Shown piece by piece: positions 6,937-14,851 of a DNA stretch of 64,000 nucleotides. Made by a program: the position numbers and the translations under genes. Every line of letters starts with the position of its first letter. The first letter of the stretch is position 1. Under the pieces are notes generated by a model. It searched no databases. It was not told the origin of the DNA and saw nothing but the letters and a program-made list of their open reading frames with translations. This DNA comes from Streptomyces albipurpureus (GTDB lineage: Bacteria; Actinomycetota; Actinomycetes; Streptomycetales; Streptomycetaceae). Location: positions 1-64,000 of the forward strand of contig NZ_JAMQAW010000030.1 in assembly GCF_023701525.1 (NCBI RefSeq). Reading direction: 5' to 3'.

Positions 6937-7710
6937 ATGAACAAGCAGCCGAAGTACCGACAGGTGGCTGACGCCCTCCGTCGCGAGATCGACAATGGCG
7001 CCTATCCGCCGGGGTCTCGCCTGCCGTCCGAGAGTGAACTCTCGACCCGATTCGAGGCGTCCCGCAATACCGTCCGCTCAGGCCTGAATGCGCTGGTCAG
7101 TGAGGGTTTGATCTCTTCTAGCCAAGGGCTTGGCTATGAGGTGCGCAAGCACGAGGTCTTCGAACTGAATGCCTCTCGCTTCGAGAACCTGACCTTCCCG
7201 CAGAACGGCGACGCCTACAGCACGGACGTCACGAACGCAGGTCGTCGGCCTAGCCAGACGTTCCGTGTCGAGATGACGCCGGCCACCGCGTACGTTGCGG
7301 ACCGTCTCAAGGTGGCTCTCGGGTCGACCACGGTCCTGCGGTTCTGCCATCGCTTTGTGGATGACGTTCCGTGGTCCACACAGGCGACGTACTACCCGGA
7401 TTGGCTCGCCAAGCAGGCTCCCCGTCTTGCCGAGCCGGGTGACATTGCGGAGGGGACGACCCGGTATCTGGCGGCGGCAGGGATCGAGCAGGCCGGTTAC
7501 TTCGATGAGATCGCGACCCGGATGCCGACGCCAGATGAGTCGCGCCTGCTCGATGTGGGAGCGGGCGTGCCTGTGCTGCTTTGGACACGCACGGGGTATG
7601 CGGACGACCGGGTGATCCGATGCACGATCACCACTTTCCGGGGCGACCTCAACCGCATGAACTACGAGATCGGCACCTTGCCCGACCGAAATGGGGACGA
7701 GCGACCGTGA
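6937..7710 (+). CDS. GntR-family (HutC/UTRA) repressor of AICE 1, KorSA-like
   Basis: 257 residues. The N-terminal winged helix reads RQVADALRREIDNGAYPPGS with PSESELSTRFEASRNTVRSG; the UTRA ligand domain follows to the end. In pSAM2 the related KorSA silences the replication/transfer activator. The start MNKQPKYRQV has GGAG upstream; the frame opens earlier but that segment is made of operator sequence. Divergent from the transfer operon, and its GTGA stop overlaps the acetyltransferase start. Probably autoregulated through the flanking operators. Confidence 0.85.
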   Translation: MNKQPKYRQVADALRREIDNGAYPPGSRLPSESELSTRFEASRNTVRSGLNALVSEGLISSSQGLGYEVRKHEVFELNASRFENLTFPQNGDAYSTDVTNAGRRPSQTFRVEMTPATAYVADRLKVALGSTTVLRFCHRFVDDVPWSTQATYYPDWLAKQAPRLAEPGDIAEGTTRYLAAAGIEQAGYFDEIATRMPTPDESRLLDVGAGVPVLLWTRTGYADDRVIRCTITTFRGDLNRMNYEIGTLPDRNGDERP

Positions 7711-8345
7711 TCATAGAAACCGCGACTCCAGGCGACCTCACCTGCCTGCTTGGCTTCCGAGAGGAGGCCGCCGCGTGGCTGAGTGAGCTTGGCTCTGACC
7801 AATGGAGCAGGCCGTACCCGGCGGACCGACTCTTGAAGACGATCGAATCTGGGACCGTCTTCATGGTGAGGGACGGAGATATCACGGCAGCCACCATCAC
7901 TCTGACCGAGGAAGCTGAGGAAGGGCTGTGGACAGCCGATGAGCTGGCGACGCCATCGATGTTCGTGAACAAGTTGACCGTTGCCCGCACCCACTCTGGG
8001 CGGAACCTCGGCGGAGAGTTGCTTGACTGGGCAGGCGACCGGGCTCACCGTCTAGGCGCCATGTGGCTCCGGCTCGATGCCTGGAGCACCAACGGTGCAC
8101 TTCAGCGGTACTACCTGAATCAGGGATTTGAGCATGTTCGGACCGTCCGGGAGGGGGGTGCGGTCAATGGAGGCCCCCGTGTCTCCGGATGGCTGGCACA
8201 GCGCCCGACCTGTCCGGCAGATCTGCCGTTTACGGATCATGCGTTGGCTCCTGTGCGGCGCTCATGGGCCATGTGTGGGCCAGAGCTGGCCGACCGGAGG
8301 GACTCGGGGGCCTCGGGCACAGGTCAGGCGCCTAAGCGCGCCTGA
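7707..8345 (+). CDS. GNAT-family N-acetyltransferase
   Basis: 212 residues beginning MIIETATPGDLTCLLGFREE (GTG start overlapping the repressor stop as GTGA). The acetyl-CoA site is HSGRNLGGELLDWAG and the motif-B region is LDAWSTNGALQRYYLNQGFE. GNAT enzymes next to the korSA-like gene are common AICE cargo; they may modify an antibiotic or a host protein, but the substrate is unknown. The last 45 residues after GWLAQRP are low-complexity and may not be part of the fold. Co-transcribed with the repressor. Confidence 0.8.
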   Translation: MIIETATPGDLTCLLGFREEAAAWLSELGSDQWSRPYPADRLLKTIESGTVFMVRDGDITAATITLTEEAEEGLWTADELATPSMFVNKLTVARTHSGRNLGGELLDWAGDRAHRLGAMWLRLDAWSTNGALQRYYLNQGFEHVRTVREGGAVNGGPRVSGWLAQRPTCPADLPFTDHALAPVRRSWAMCGPELADRRDSGASGTGQAPKRA

Positions 8346-8547
8346 ATGTGGAGCGGTCTTGAAAGCCGACGCGACGCGGCCCGGGCAGCCCCTCGCCCTG
8401 AGGGTGACGGTTGCACCTTCTGACCGTCTCTACGGTGCCTTCCAGAGCCGTGCTTCCGTGCGTCGCGTATACGCCTCCCCCAGCGCAGGCCCCATGTAGA
8501 AGCCTCCCCGGGTCTGAAGTTACTGGCCTCTCGACAGGGGGTATGGA

Positions 8548-8727
8548 GTGGCATCTCAGTCCAGGTGCGGCGCACGCACCAAAGCCGGCACATCGTGCCG
8601 GAACCTCGCAGTGGTCGGCACCTCGCGTTGCGCGAAGCACCAAGGCCCCTGGTCGGCCTACGGAGTCGCACAGCGCAAGGAGAAGGAAGCCAAGGCGAAG
8701 AAGCGCAAGATCCGCAAGAAGCGGTAG
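8548..8727 (+). CDS. Small Cys/His zinc-ribbon-like basic protein, 59 aa
   Basis: GTG start with AGGGGG six bases upstream. Cysteines in CGARTKAGTSC and CAKH give a C-x9-C-x10-C-x2-H spacing seen in short phage and plasmid proteins that carry an HGG-type tail. The C-terminus is highly basic (KEKEAKAKKRKIRKKR), suggesting nucleic-acid binding. Lies between the acetyltransferase and the attachment site. The 200 bases before it hold nothing recognisable. Confidence 0.5.
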   Translation: MASQSRCGARTKAGTSCRNLAVVGTSRCAKHQGPWSAYGVAQRKEKEAKAKKRKIRKKR

Positions 8728-8874
8728 ACCCTCCCCGGACACTCCAGGGCCACCGGCGCAGTCTCATCCATAGTCTCGTTCGCGGCCGTACGCGGTCGTT
8801 CATCCACCCGGCATCGCCGTCCGTGACCTGCCGGGTGGACGCGCACGAACTGGTACGAACAGAGCCATGCAGAA

Positions 8875-8930
8875 TTGGAAAGCGTGTTGGGGGCAACCCC
8901 TCACGAGTTCGAATCTCGTATCCTCCGCCA
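8875..8930 (+). repeat. Attachment site: 3' half of tRNA-Ser(GGA)
   Basis: Begins in the anticodon loop (TTGGAAAGCGTG), continues through the long variable arm and T-arm (GAGTTCGAATCTC) and ends in CCTCCGCCA. The 5' half is absent here, so this is not a working tRNA. It repeats at 17329-17376 with one mismatch over 48 bases. It is the right end of AICE 1 and the left end of element 2; the intact tRNA gene should lie left of the window. Confidence 0.85.
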
Positions 8931-8947
8931 GTGCCTCACCGGGCACT

Positions 8948-8989
8948 AACGTTGAAGGCTCCCACCGCAAGGTGGGAGCCTTCAACGTT
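8948..8989. terminator. Perfect 19-bp hairpin beside the attachment site
   Basis: Arms 8948-8966 and 8971-8989 pair perfectly around a GCAA tetraloop. It lies between the tRNA fragment and the decayed integrase 3' end, so it would stop transcription from either side. No T-run beyond TTT. Confidence 0.75.
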
Positions 8990-9009
8990 TCTCCGTCTCA
9001 CTTTCCGTC

Positions 9010-9905
9010 TCAGTTGCCCTTGGACGGCTCCCAGAGCGCATCGCCGATCTGCTGCGCGACCTTCCGCGGCATCGGCCCGGTGACATGCATGTACCGAGCG
9101 CGCATCCTGGCCGCTCCCCCGGGCTCCCAGGCGAAGACGTAACCCTTGCCTTCCCAGTCACCGCCGGCCGCCACCGCTCCGCCACCTGTTCCTCCTGGTG
9201 GTGACGCAGGAGCTTGATCAGCGGATCGGGCAGGCCGACCGTACGACGCCCGGCACGGGACTTGGTCGACTTGTGTTCCCGCCGGGTCTGCTCACGACGC
9301 GGGCAGTAGCCAGCCTTCCGTCCGCACGGCTCAGAGGAGCAGCCATGGCGGTACTTCGGCCGGAGCCGGTTCTTACGGATACGGACATAGCCCGCGGCCA
9401 GATCCACGTCTTCCCAGTGGAGGCCGAGCGCTTCCCCTTGGCGAAGGCCGATCGCCAGGGCGACGACCCATCGGGCACTGTTGCGGAGCTTCGAGGCTTC
9501 GACCAGGAGGCTTTGAACCTCTTCGATGGTGTACGGCTCGATGTCCTCCTCTTCGAGCCGAGGAGCTTTGGCGATCTCCGCCGAGTTGGTGGGTACGTGG
9601 CCGCGCCGTACGGCCTCACCGACGCGCCGGGGTGGCACCGGCCGGACCTCTCGCCGGGTTGCCGCGGTGACGACCAAGACCCGCAGCCGGGACGGAGCGA
9701 CCGCCAGGCCGCAGGAGTCCATGACCGACCCGTACGAGATGAGGACCCGGACGACTGAGAACGGCAGACCCACGGCCACCCAGTACACGGCGGGGTACCA
9801 TGCCTTGGCCCAGACCGCCCCACCGCCCAGTGCGACGACGAGGCAGCCCAGGAGGGCGAGCGTCAGCAGACCGGGCATCTCAGACACCGGCACCGACCGT
9901 CGCAC
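9010..9905 (-). pseudogene. Chimera of tra 5' end and decayed tyrosine integrase
   Basis: The first 80 or so residues (MPGLLTLALLGCLVVALGGG with MDSCGLAVAPSRLRVLVV) match the membrane N-terminus of AICE FtsK-type Tra proteins. After PVPPRR the frame continues as the middle of a tyrosine integrase (AVRRGHVPTNSAEIAKAPRL, YTIEEVQSLL, IGLRQGEALGLHWEDVD with the first catalytic Arg). A frameshift near 9190 and an internal deletion then remove the HxxR and second histidine block, while the other frame still ends ARYMHVTG with the catalytic Tyr and DALWEPSKGN before a stop at 9010. So there is a tra-int deletion fusion, a frameshift and an internal deletion. The uninterrupted reading frame runs on to 8982. 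Confidence 0.8.
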
Positions 9906-10227
9906 CGGCGGTCAGCGCGGCGGCTCGGTAGGCGATGCCGTGCCGTGCCTGGCCATTGAACACCGACTCCCACGGGCGGGCGACCAGACCGGGCAGCGAG
10001 ACGAGCCCGCCCAGGGTCAGCCCCTGCGTGATGCCGCTTTCGGGAACGGTGACGTGGACCAGAGCGGACTCGCCTTCGTCGATGTAGACGACGCCGACCT
10101 TCATCAACGCCTCACCGGTCTCGGCATCCTTGGCGATCTCACCGGTCTGCCGGTCGCGGACTTTGGGCTCAGGAATCTCGGTCAGCAGGATCGTCGCGGT
10201 GGAGGTGTCAACACGGATGGAACGCAC
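9880..10227 (-). CDS. Conserved AICE protein upstream of tra, 115 aa
   Basis: Starts MRSIRVDTSTATILLTEIPE from a GTG with GAGGAG upstream. Contains PKVRDRQTGEIAKDAETGEA and GLVARPWESVFNGQARHGIA, the usual features of the short beta-rich protein found directly before tra in many AICEs; its role is unknown, with a single-strand-binding-like fold possible. Its stop overlaps the region where the tra remnant starts. Likely controlled by the GntR operator at 10255-10283, which lies 28 bases upstream. Confidence 0.75.
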   Translation of the reverse strand: MRSIRVDTSTATILLTEIPEPKVRDRQTGEIAKDAETGEALMKVGVVYIDEGESALVHVTVPESGITQGLTLGGLVSLPGLVARPWESVFNGQARHGIAYRAAALTAGATVGAGV

Positions 10228-10254
10228 GGGATGTCTCCTCAGAGGTTCACCTCA

Positions 10255-10283
10255 ATGCATCTAGTCGTCTAGACAAGATGCAT
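10255..10283. promoter_or_regulatory. GntR-type operator, site 1
   Basis: Hyphenated palindrome with arms ATGCATCT and AGATGCAT enclosing GTCGTCTAGACAAG. The TCTAGACAAG core recurs at 11234-11243, in front of the GntR gene of this element. It sits 28-56 bases before the 115-residue gene, a position suited to repression. Confidence 0.65.
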
Positions 10284-10335
10284 CGGGATACAGGGTTCAG
10301 CAGGAACGAGACCCAGAGTGCCATACCTCTTGACC

Positions 10336-10351
10336 ACTCGTCTATACGAGT
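10336..10351. promoter_or_regulatory. GntR-type operator, site 2
   Basis: Perfect palindrome ACTCGT-CTAT-ACGAGT. A looser half (GTACGAG) follows around 10366-10373. Located in the 200-base gap between the GntR gene and the 115-residue gene. Confidence 0.5.
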
Positions 10352-10426
10352 TGGCGTTTTCGTGTGTACGAGTTCGCCGCGATCGATTCCCCGAGGGTCC
10401 GTCAGCATCCCGTGCGCGCAGGCCGG

Positions 10427-11215
10427 TTAGGTGGCGGGCAGTTGGTAGTTCAGTACGTACGCGTCCGCCGCCATGACCGTGTCGCAGACTTCCACCGCCC
10501 GTCCCTTGGTGTCGAAGGCGGTACGGATGAGATGGAAGACAGGCACACCAGCGGCGAGCCGCAGCGTCCTGACCTCCTGCGGCGAGGGCATCCGGGCCTT
10601 GATCTCTTCCTCGAAGTGGTCGAGGGTGTGGCCGAGTTCTTCCAGTCGGGCGTAGATGCCGCCAGGCCCCGGGTTGGGTTGGGCGATCGGAGTGTCGCGG
10701 GCGAGGTCGAGCGGCAGATACGAGACAGCGAACTCCACCGGCCGTCCATCGAGCAGATAGCGCCGCCGCCGAGCCAGGACCTTGCGGGGAGCTCCCAGCC
10801 GAGCGGAGATATCGGGGGTCGGGCGTTCCTCTTTCACTTCCAGGTTGTCCACCTCCGGATGGCTGCCGGCCGCATCGGCCTCCACGATGAAGGCGGACTT
10901 CCCCTGCTCCCGGTGACGGCGGGCGAATCGGTCCGAGGCGAGACGGCGAACCGGCGGCCGAGGCCGGACGAAGACGCCCTTGCCGTGTTCGGACGAGACC
11001 AGGCCCTCACTCTGGAGGATGGAAAGCGCGTTGCGGACCGTCATCCGGGAGACGCTGAAATGCTCGACCAACTCGGACTCCGAGGGCAGCTTGGCCCCCT
11101 CGGCGAATCGCCCCTTGTCGATGGCTTCCCGCAGCTGATCGGCGATCTGCCGGAAGACGGCGCGGTCACTGGTCGGGTCCAGTGAGCCGAGCAGGCCGGA
11201 CGCAAGAGCGGACAT
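10427..11215 (-). CDS. GntR-family (UTRA) regulator of AICE 2
   Basis: 262 residues with the winged helix FRQIADQLREAIDKGRFAEG and LPSESELVEHFSVSRMTVRN, then a UTRA effector domain containing RRRRYLLDGRPVEFAVSYLP. A KorSA-type master repressor of replication and transfer is the likely role. ATG at 11215 preferred over the GTG two codons earlier because AAAGGAG then has normal spacing. Transcribed toward the 115-residue gene and divergent from the Nudix gene; sites with a shared TCTAGACAAG core lie before both. Confidence 0.85.
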   Translation of the reverse strand: MSALASGLLGSLDPTSDRAVFRQIADQLREAIDKGRFAEGAKLPSESELVEHFSVSRMTVRNALSILQSEGLVSSEHGKGVFVRPRPPVRRLASDRFARRHREQGKSAFIVEADAAGSHPEVDNLEVKEERPTPDISARLGAPRKVLARRRRYLLDGRPVEFAVSYLPLDLARDTPIAQPNPGPGGIYARLEELGHTLDHFEEEIKARMPSPQEVRTLRLAAGVPVFHLIRTAFDTKGRAVEVCDTVMAADAYVLNYQLPAT

Positions 11216-11230
11216 GTGCACTCCTTTGGA

Positions 11231-11244
11231 TATCTAGACAAGAG
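11231..11244. promoter_or_regulatory. GntR-type operator, site 3
   Basis: TATCTAGACAAGAG shares the TCTAGACAAG core with site 1. It lies between the divergent GntR and Nudix genes, so the regulator probably controls itself and the Nudix gene. Confidence 0.6.
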
Positions 11245-11305
11245 GCTGAGTGCTGTTGCTACGGTGAGCAGCCTAGCCAGCCCGCCGGGACGAGGAACGC
11301 CGAAC

Positions 11306-11740
11306 GTGACTGCTGCCGAACGCCCCCACTCCGTGAGCGTCGCCGGGGTGATCGTGGACGACCACGGTCGCGCCCTGCTGATCAAGCGACGCGACAACGG
11401 GCACTGGGAGCCGCCCGGCGGAGTGGTCGAAGCCGGGGAGACCCTGCCCGAGGCGCTTCAGCGGGAGGTGCTGGAAGAGACCGGCATCAAGATCGAGCTT
11501 CCCGCGACCCTGACCGGCATCTACAAGAACATGACGGGCCTGATCGTCTCGCTCGTCTTCCGCTGCCGTGCGATCGAGGGCCAGCCGACCACTGGTGACG
11601 AGACCAAGGCTTTGCGTTGGGTCACTCGCGACGAGGCGGCCGAGCTGGCCGACGAGGCGTATGCGATCCGAGTCCAAGACGCACTCGACACCATGACCCC
11701 GCCTGCTGTTCGAGCCCACGACGGCGTGCGACTCATCTAG
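11306..11740 (+). CDS. Nudix hydrolase, Pif-like AICE immunity candidate
   Basis: 144 residues, GTG start with AGGAA upstream. Full Nudix box GGVVEAGETLPEALQREVLE followed by ETGI, so the metal-binding glutamates are intact. In pSAM2 the Nudix protein Pif, encoded beside korSA, prevents redundant transfer between cells already carrying the element. Here the gene is also beside a korSA-type repressor, though divergent. A general house-cleaning Nudix enzyme is the alternative. Its survival while transfer genes were lost fits an immunity role. Confidence 0.8.
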   Translation: MTAAERPHSVSVAGVIVDDHGRALLIKRRDNGHWEPPGGVVEAGETLPEALQREVLEETGIKIELPATLTGIYKNMTGLIVSLVFRCRAIEGQPTTGDETKALRWVTRDEAAELADEAYAIRVQDALDTMTPPAVRAHDGVRLI

Positions 11741-11786
11741 TACAAACCATCGGTCCATAGCCGCCCACCAGCATAAAGGAACTTGT

Positions 11787-12212
11787 ATGCACGAGTATAT
11801 GAGTGAAATCCGAGTCTGGGGCCTCACTTGTCCAGGATTCCGAGAGGAGGTCAGCCGGGCCAGGCGCTGGACCCGCGACATCCTCAACGGCCACCCGAGC
11901 ACGGAAGACGTCGCAGTGATCGTCACGGAGCTGAGCGCCAACGCAATCCGGCACACGGCCAGCGGCGAGAAGAACGGCGCCTTCCACATCACACTCGCGC
12001 TCGCCGAGCACGCAGTCCTCGTATCGGTCGCCGACGCGGGGAGCAGTAGCACCGTCCCGAAGGTGACGTGCGCCGATGACATGGCGGTCAGCGGCCGAGG
12101 GCTCGACATGGTCACCACGCTCGCCGACCGGGTCGCCATCCACAGCACCGGCCACGGCCACACCGTCACCGCGGAACTACGGACACAGCAGCCGGAGGGC
12201 CACCCATGGTGA
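11787..12212 (+). CDS. RsbW-like anti-sigma ATPase (HATPase_c_2)
   Basis: 141 residues. GHKL ATPase boxes: N box ELSANAIRHT, G1 VADAGSSSTVP, and GRGLDMVTTLADR near the end. Family members are serine kinases that bind sigma factors or anti-anti-sigma factors; Streptomyces has many orphans. No cognate partner is adjacent. ATG chosen with AAAGGA six bases upstream. First gene of a three-gene run with overlapping stops and starts. Cargo of element 2. Confidence 0.8.
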   Translation: MHEYMSEIRVWGLTCPGFREEVSRARRWTRDILNGHPSTEDVAVIVTELSANAIRHTASGEKNGAFHITLALAEHAVLVSVADAGSSSTVPKVTCADDMAVSGRGLDMVTTLADRVAIHSTGHGHTVTAELRTQQPEGHPW

Positions 12213-12538
12213 CGCCCGTATCCGCCTTACCAAGCCGCCCCACCTATTGGTGCGAGGCCACCGCCCAACCCACGACCGGTGGCAACACCTGTTGGCTCGG
12301 CTCCTATATGGCCCGCAGCCCACGGTTGGCCTTGCGGTGGTTCACCTGCCGGGTCCGCGATGTCACCGACCAGCTCGATCCCCACTACGCCGCCCCTGGC
12401 CGCCACTGGCTCACCAATGACGCCGAACATGAGCGCGCCCGAACATTCTTGGCCGAAGGCGAGATGTACACCCTCACCCTCCACGACGACACCACACGGT
12501 ACGTACTCTCCGCCCGCCCCACAGGAACAACCCGATGA
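12206..12538 (+). CDS. Hypothetical protein, 110 aa, with CEA-type N-terminus
   Basis: Overlaps the ATPase stop by 7 bases. The N-terminus reads PSRPTYWCEATAQPTTGG, with cysteines and many aromatic residues; the middle is RRDVTD-like and polar. The next gene begins in a similar way (TPGYWCECQTHTTSN), so the two may be distant paralogues. No family recognised. It probably acts with the ATPase, as an inference from coupling only. Confidence 0.65.
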   Translation: MVTPVSALPSRPTYWCEATAQPTTGGNTCWLGSYMARSPRLALRWFTCRVRDVTDQLDPHYAAPGRHWLTNDAEHERARTFLAEGEMYTLTLHDDTTRYVLSARPTGTTR

Positions 12539-12918
12539 CCGCGCGACTCGTCACCCCCGGCTACTGGTGCGAATGCCAGACCCACACCACTAGCAACATG
12601 ACACCCGTACCGGTCGGCTCACTCAACACCGACAGTGCAGTGCAGGCAGTCCGCTGGATCAGAACCGCAGTACGCACCATCGTCCCGGCACTGGACCCAG
12701 AGCCGTTCCAACAGGTACTCGACTGGCTCACGCTGGAGTACCTCAACACCGTCTTGACCCTCAACTCAGGCCAACCGGTAGCCTTCACCGTCACCCAGGC
12801 CACCACCACGATCCAATGGACCGCCAGACCAGTGCACTTCCTGCACCTGGCCCACCGAGTGGCTGGCAACCTCCCAGCCTGCGCAGACCAGTACACCGAA
12901 CCACCATGGACTCAGTGA
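12535..12918 (+). CDS. Hypothetical protein, 127 aa, paired with the 110-aa protein
   Basis: ATGA overlap with the preceding stop. Starts MTARLVTPGYWCECQTHTTS; later helices PEPFQQVLDWLTLEYLNTVL and a threonine-rich strand region. Shares the YWCE opening with its neighbour. Third gene of the ATPase operon. No catalytic motif seen. The 170 bases between its stop and the insertion element are GC-rich and featureless. Confidence 0.65.
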   Translation: MTARLVTPGYWCECQTHTTSNMTPVPVGSLNTDSAVQAVRWIRTAVRTIVPALDPEPFQQVLDWLTLEYLNTVLTLNSGQPVAFTVTQATTTIQWTARPVHFLHLAHRVAGNLPACADQYTEPPWTQ

Positions 12919-13087
12919 GTAACAACTTTCTCTACGGTTTCAAGGCGCCTCGCTCCGCTCCCCGCACGCGGCCCGGCTCCGGCCGGGCCCGCCGCTCCTG
13001 TCTCCGCCCCGCTCCGGCCCCGCCGGCCGCGCCGAGAGCGGGTGGATGGGTGGTGAACCCCGATGTGGCTGGGGCAGTCGGCTCTGC

Positions 13088-13097
13088 GGCTTTAGGC
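13088..13097. repeat. Target-site duplication of the IS element (left)
   Basis: GGCTTTAGGC occurs here and again at 14654-14663, directly outside the inverted ends. Ten bases fits an ISH8-type IS4 insertion. The exact match suggests a fairly recent event. Confidence 0.85.
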
Positions 13098-14653
13098 CAA
13101 GACCTGGAAGTTAGGGCTGTTCGGGGTTGGTTCGGCGGCTTGACGTGGGAACGGAGCCCGGCGCGGACTGTGAGTGTCGAGGTCACGGTTCGAGGGGGCT
13201 CCGTTGTCTGTTCAGTGTGCCACCGCCAGCGTGGTGGGGGGCCGGTCGTGGGTGTGGAAGCCCGGTCATTTAGGGGTGTTGACTCGGTGGGTTCCGCCGT
13301 CGCTGGTGGACGAGGTCGTCCATGCTGCGGGCCGGAAGGAACGGCGGGTGCGGCTGCTGCCGGCCCGTGTAGTGGTGTATTTCGTGCTGGCCATGGCGTT
13401 GTTCACCGACTGCGGATACCGCGGAGTGTGGGCGGCTTTGACGGCCGGACTGCCGGGGACGTTGGTGCCCGATCCGTCGACGGCGGCGTTGCGGCAGGCT
13501 CGACGCCGACTGGGGACAGCACCGCTGGCCCTGCTCTTCGACCGGCTCCGCGGACCGCTGGGCACAGCAGACACGATGGGAGTGTTCTGGCGGGGGCTGC
13601 GGCTGGTGGCCTGGGACGGGACCTGTCTGGAGGTGGCCGACAGCGGGGCCAACATCGCCCATTTCACCAGGCATGGCGTCCGCACCACCCGCCCGGCCGG
13701 CTATCCCCAGGTGCGGCTGACAGCCCTGGTCGAATGCGGTACCCGCGCGGTGATCGATGCCGTCTTCGGACCGCTGCGGCACAAAGAACTCCCGCAGGCC
13801 CACGACCTGCTGCCCGCACTGAAGCCGGGAATGCTCCTGCTGGCAGATCGTGGTTACGACGGCTTCGAAGCGATCCGGGATGCCGCCGACACCGGCGCCG
13901 ACCTGCTCTGGCGGGTGCAGGCCGGGCGTCTGCTGCCGGTCATCCACCCGCTGCCGGACGGCACCTACCTGACCCTTATCGCAGACCGCCGCTCCGGCGA
14001 CCGGCTGGCCAAGTGGTTGCACCGTGGCCGCATAACCCCGCTGCCTCCCCGGCTGACCGCGATCACCATGCGCGTGATCAGCTACGAAGTCACCGTCACC
14101 GATTCCGGCGGCACCCGCCGCACCAGCACCGTGCGCCTGGTCACCACCCTGCTTGACCCGAACAAGCACCCAGCCTGCGAGCTCGCCACCCTCTACCACC
14201 AGCGCTGGGAGATCGAGACCGCCTACTACGGGCTGAAAGTGACCCTGCGCGGCGCCGACCGTGTCCTGCGTTCACACACCGTCGACGGTGTCGAGCAAGA
14301 GCTCTACGCACTGCTGACCGTCTTCCAGGTCACCCGCATGGCCATCACCCACGCAGCGACCACCGCCGGCATCGACCCAGACAGACTGTCCTTCACCATC
14401 GCCCTGCGAACCGCCCGCCACACCGTGATCAGAGCCGACGCGTCCGGACCAGCCCGCATGGCCGCCATCCTGACCCACACCCGAAACCTCGCCGCCCCAC
14501 GACGCCGCTCGCGCACCAGCCCACGCTGCGTCAAACGCACCCTGTCGCCCTACGCCTACAACAAGACCAGAGGCAGCGTCGGACACAAAACCACCGTAAC
14601 CACCACCGTCACACTCCTGACCAGAACCGCCAGACCCTAACTTCCCGGTCTTG
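13098..14653 (+). mobile_element. IS4-family insertion sequence, 1556 bp
   Basis: Terminal inverted repeats of 19 bases (CAAGACCTGGAAGTTAGGG at 13098-13116; its reverse complement with one mismatch at 14635-14653) flanked by 10-base direct repeats. One transposase gene fills the element and its TAA lies inside the right inverted repeat. Structure appears complete and possibly active. Confidence 0.9.
13174..14640 (+). CDS. IS4-family DDE transposase
   Basis: Up to 488 residues. The N-terminal insertion-element-4 domain reads GVLTRWVPPSLVDEVVHAAG. DDE residues: AWDGTCLEV (first Asp), LLADRGYDG (second Asp) and the YREK signature in YHQRWEIETAYYGLK (Glu). The true start is uncertain; the GTG at 13174 opens the frame, but a start near the GHLGVLTRW segment is equally possible. 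No frameshift, so the enzyme looks functional. Confidence 0.88.
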   Translation: MSRSRFEGAPLSVQCATASVVGGRSWVWKPGHLGVLTRWVPPSLVDEVVHAAGRKERRVRLLPARVVVYFVLAMALFTDCGYRGVWAALTAGLPGTLVPDPSTAALRQARRRLGTAPLALLFDRLRGPLGTADTMGVFWRGLRLVAWDGTCLEVADSGANIAHFTRHGVRTTRPAGYPQVRLTALVECGTRAVIDAVFGPLRHKELPQAHDLLPALKPGMLLLADRGYDGFEAIRDAADTGADLLWRVQAGRLLPVIHPLPDGTYLTLIADRRSGDRLAKWLHRGRITPLPPRLTAITMRVISYEVTVTDSGGTRRTSTVRLVTTLLDPNKHPACELATLYHQRWEIETAYYGLKVTLRGADRVLRSHTVDGVEQELYALLTVFQVTRMAITHAATTAGIDPDRLSFTIALRTARHTVIRADASGPARMAAILTHTRNLAAPRRRSRTSPRCVKRTLSPYAYNKTRGSVGHKTTVTTTVTLLTRTARP

Positions 14654-14668
14654 GGCTTTAGGCAGCCA

Positions 14669-14776
14669 CCATGGGGCGAGCCTCGAAGATCGGGGCCCAC
14701 ATCGTGCCATAGCGGGCAGGTCCACAGACCGCCCGATTCGCTGGAAGCTTACGGGCCCCGATCTCTCGCCCCATGG
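14669..14776. repeat. Long interrupted inverted repeat next to the IS
   Basis: Left arm 14669-14698 (CCATGGGGCGAG, six extra bases, AGATCGGGGCCC) pairs with 14753-14776. The loop holds a second stem CGGGC/GCCCG with GGTC/GACC. The whole 108 bases could fold into one branched hairpin. It may be a small non-autonomous element or a strong terminator. Confidence 0.6.
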
Positions 14777-14851
14777 CAGCTCCCACCCAAAGCCGCTCCA
14801 CCGACCTCAACTCTCTTGATAATTCTCTTATCTACTCGATAGGGTCCAGTC

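Larger units (their letters stand above)
1..8930. mobile_element. AICE 1 (pSAM2-type integrative conjugative element), right part
   Basis: Leftward operon of primase-polymerase, FtsK-type Tra, Spd-like membrane proteins, an RRQRL zinc protein, DUF2637 and DUF6284 proteins, plus a divergent GntR repressor. This is the usual gene set of actinomycete integrative conjugative elements. The right end is the tRNA-Ser(GGA) 3' fragment at 8875-8930. The integrase, excisionase and left attachment site would lie left of base 1 and are not visible, so the left end is open. Genes are tightly packed with start/stop overlaps, as expected for one transcript. Apart from one apparent frameshift the element looks intact in this window. 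Confidence 0.8.
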
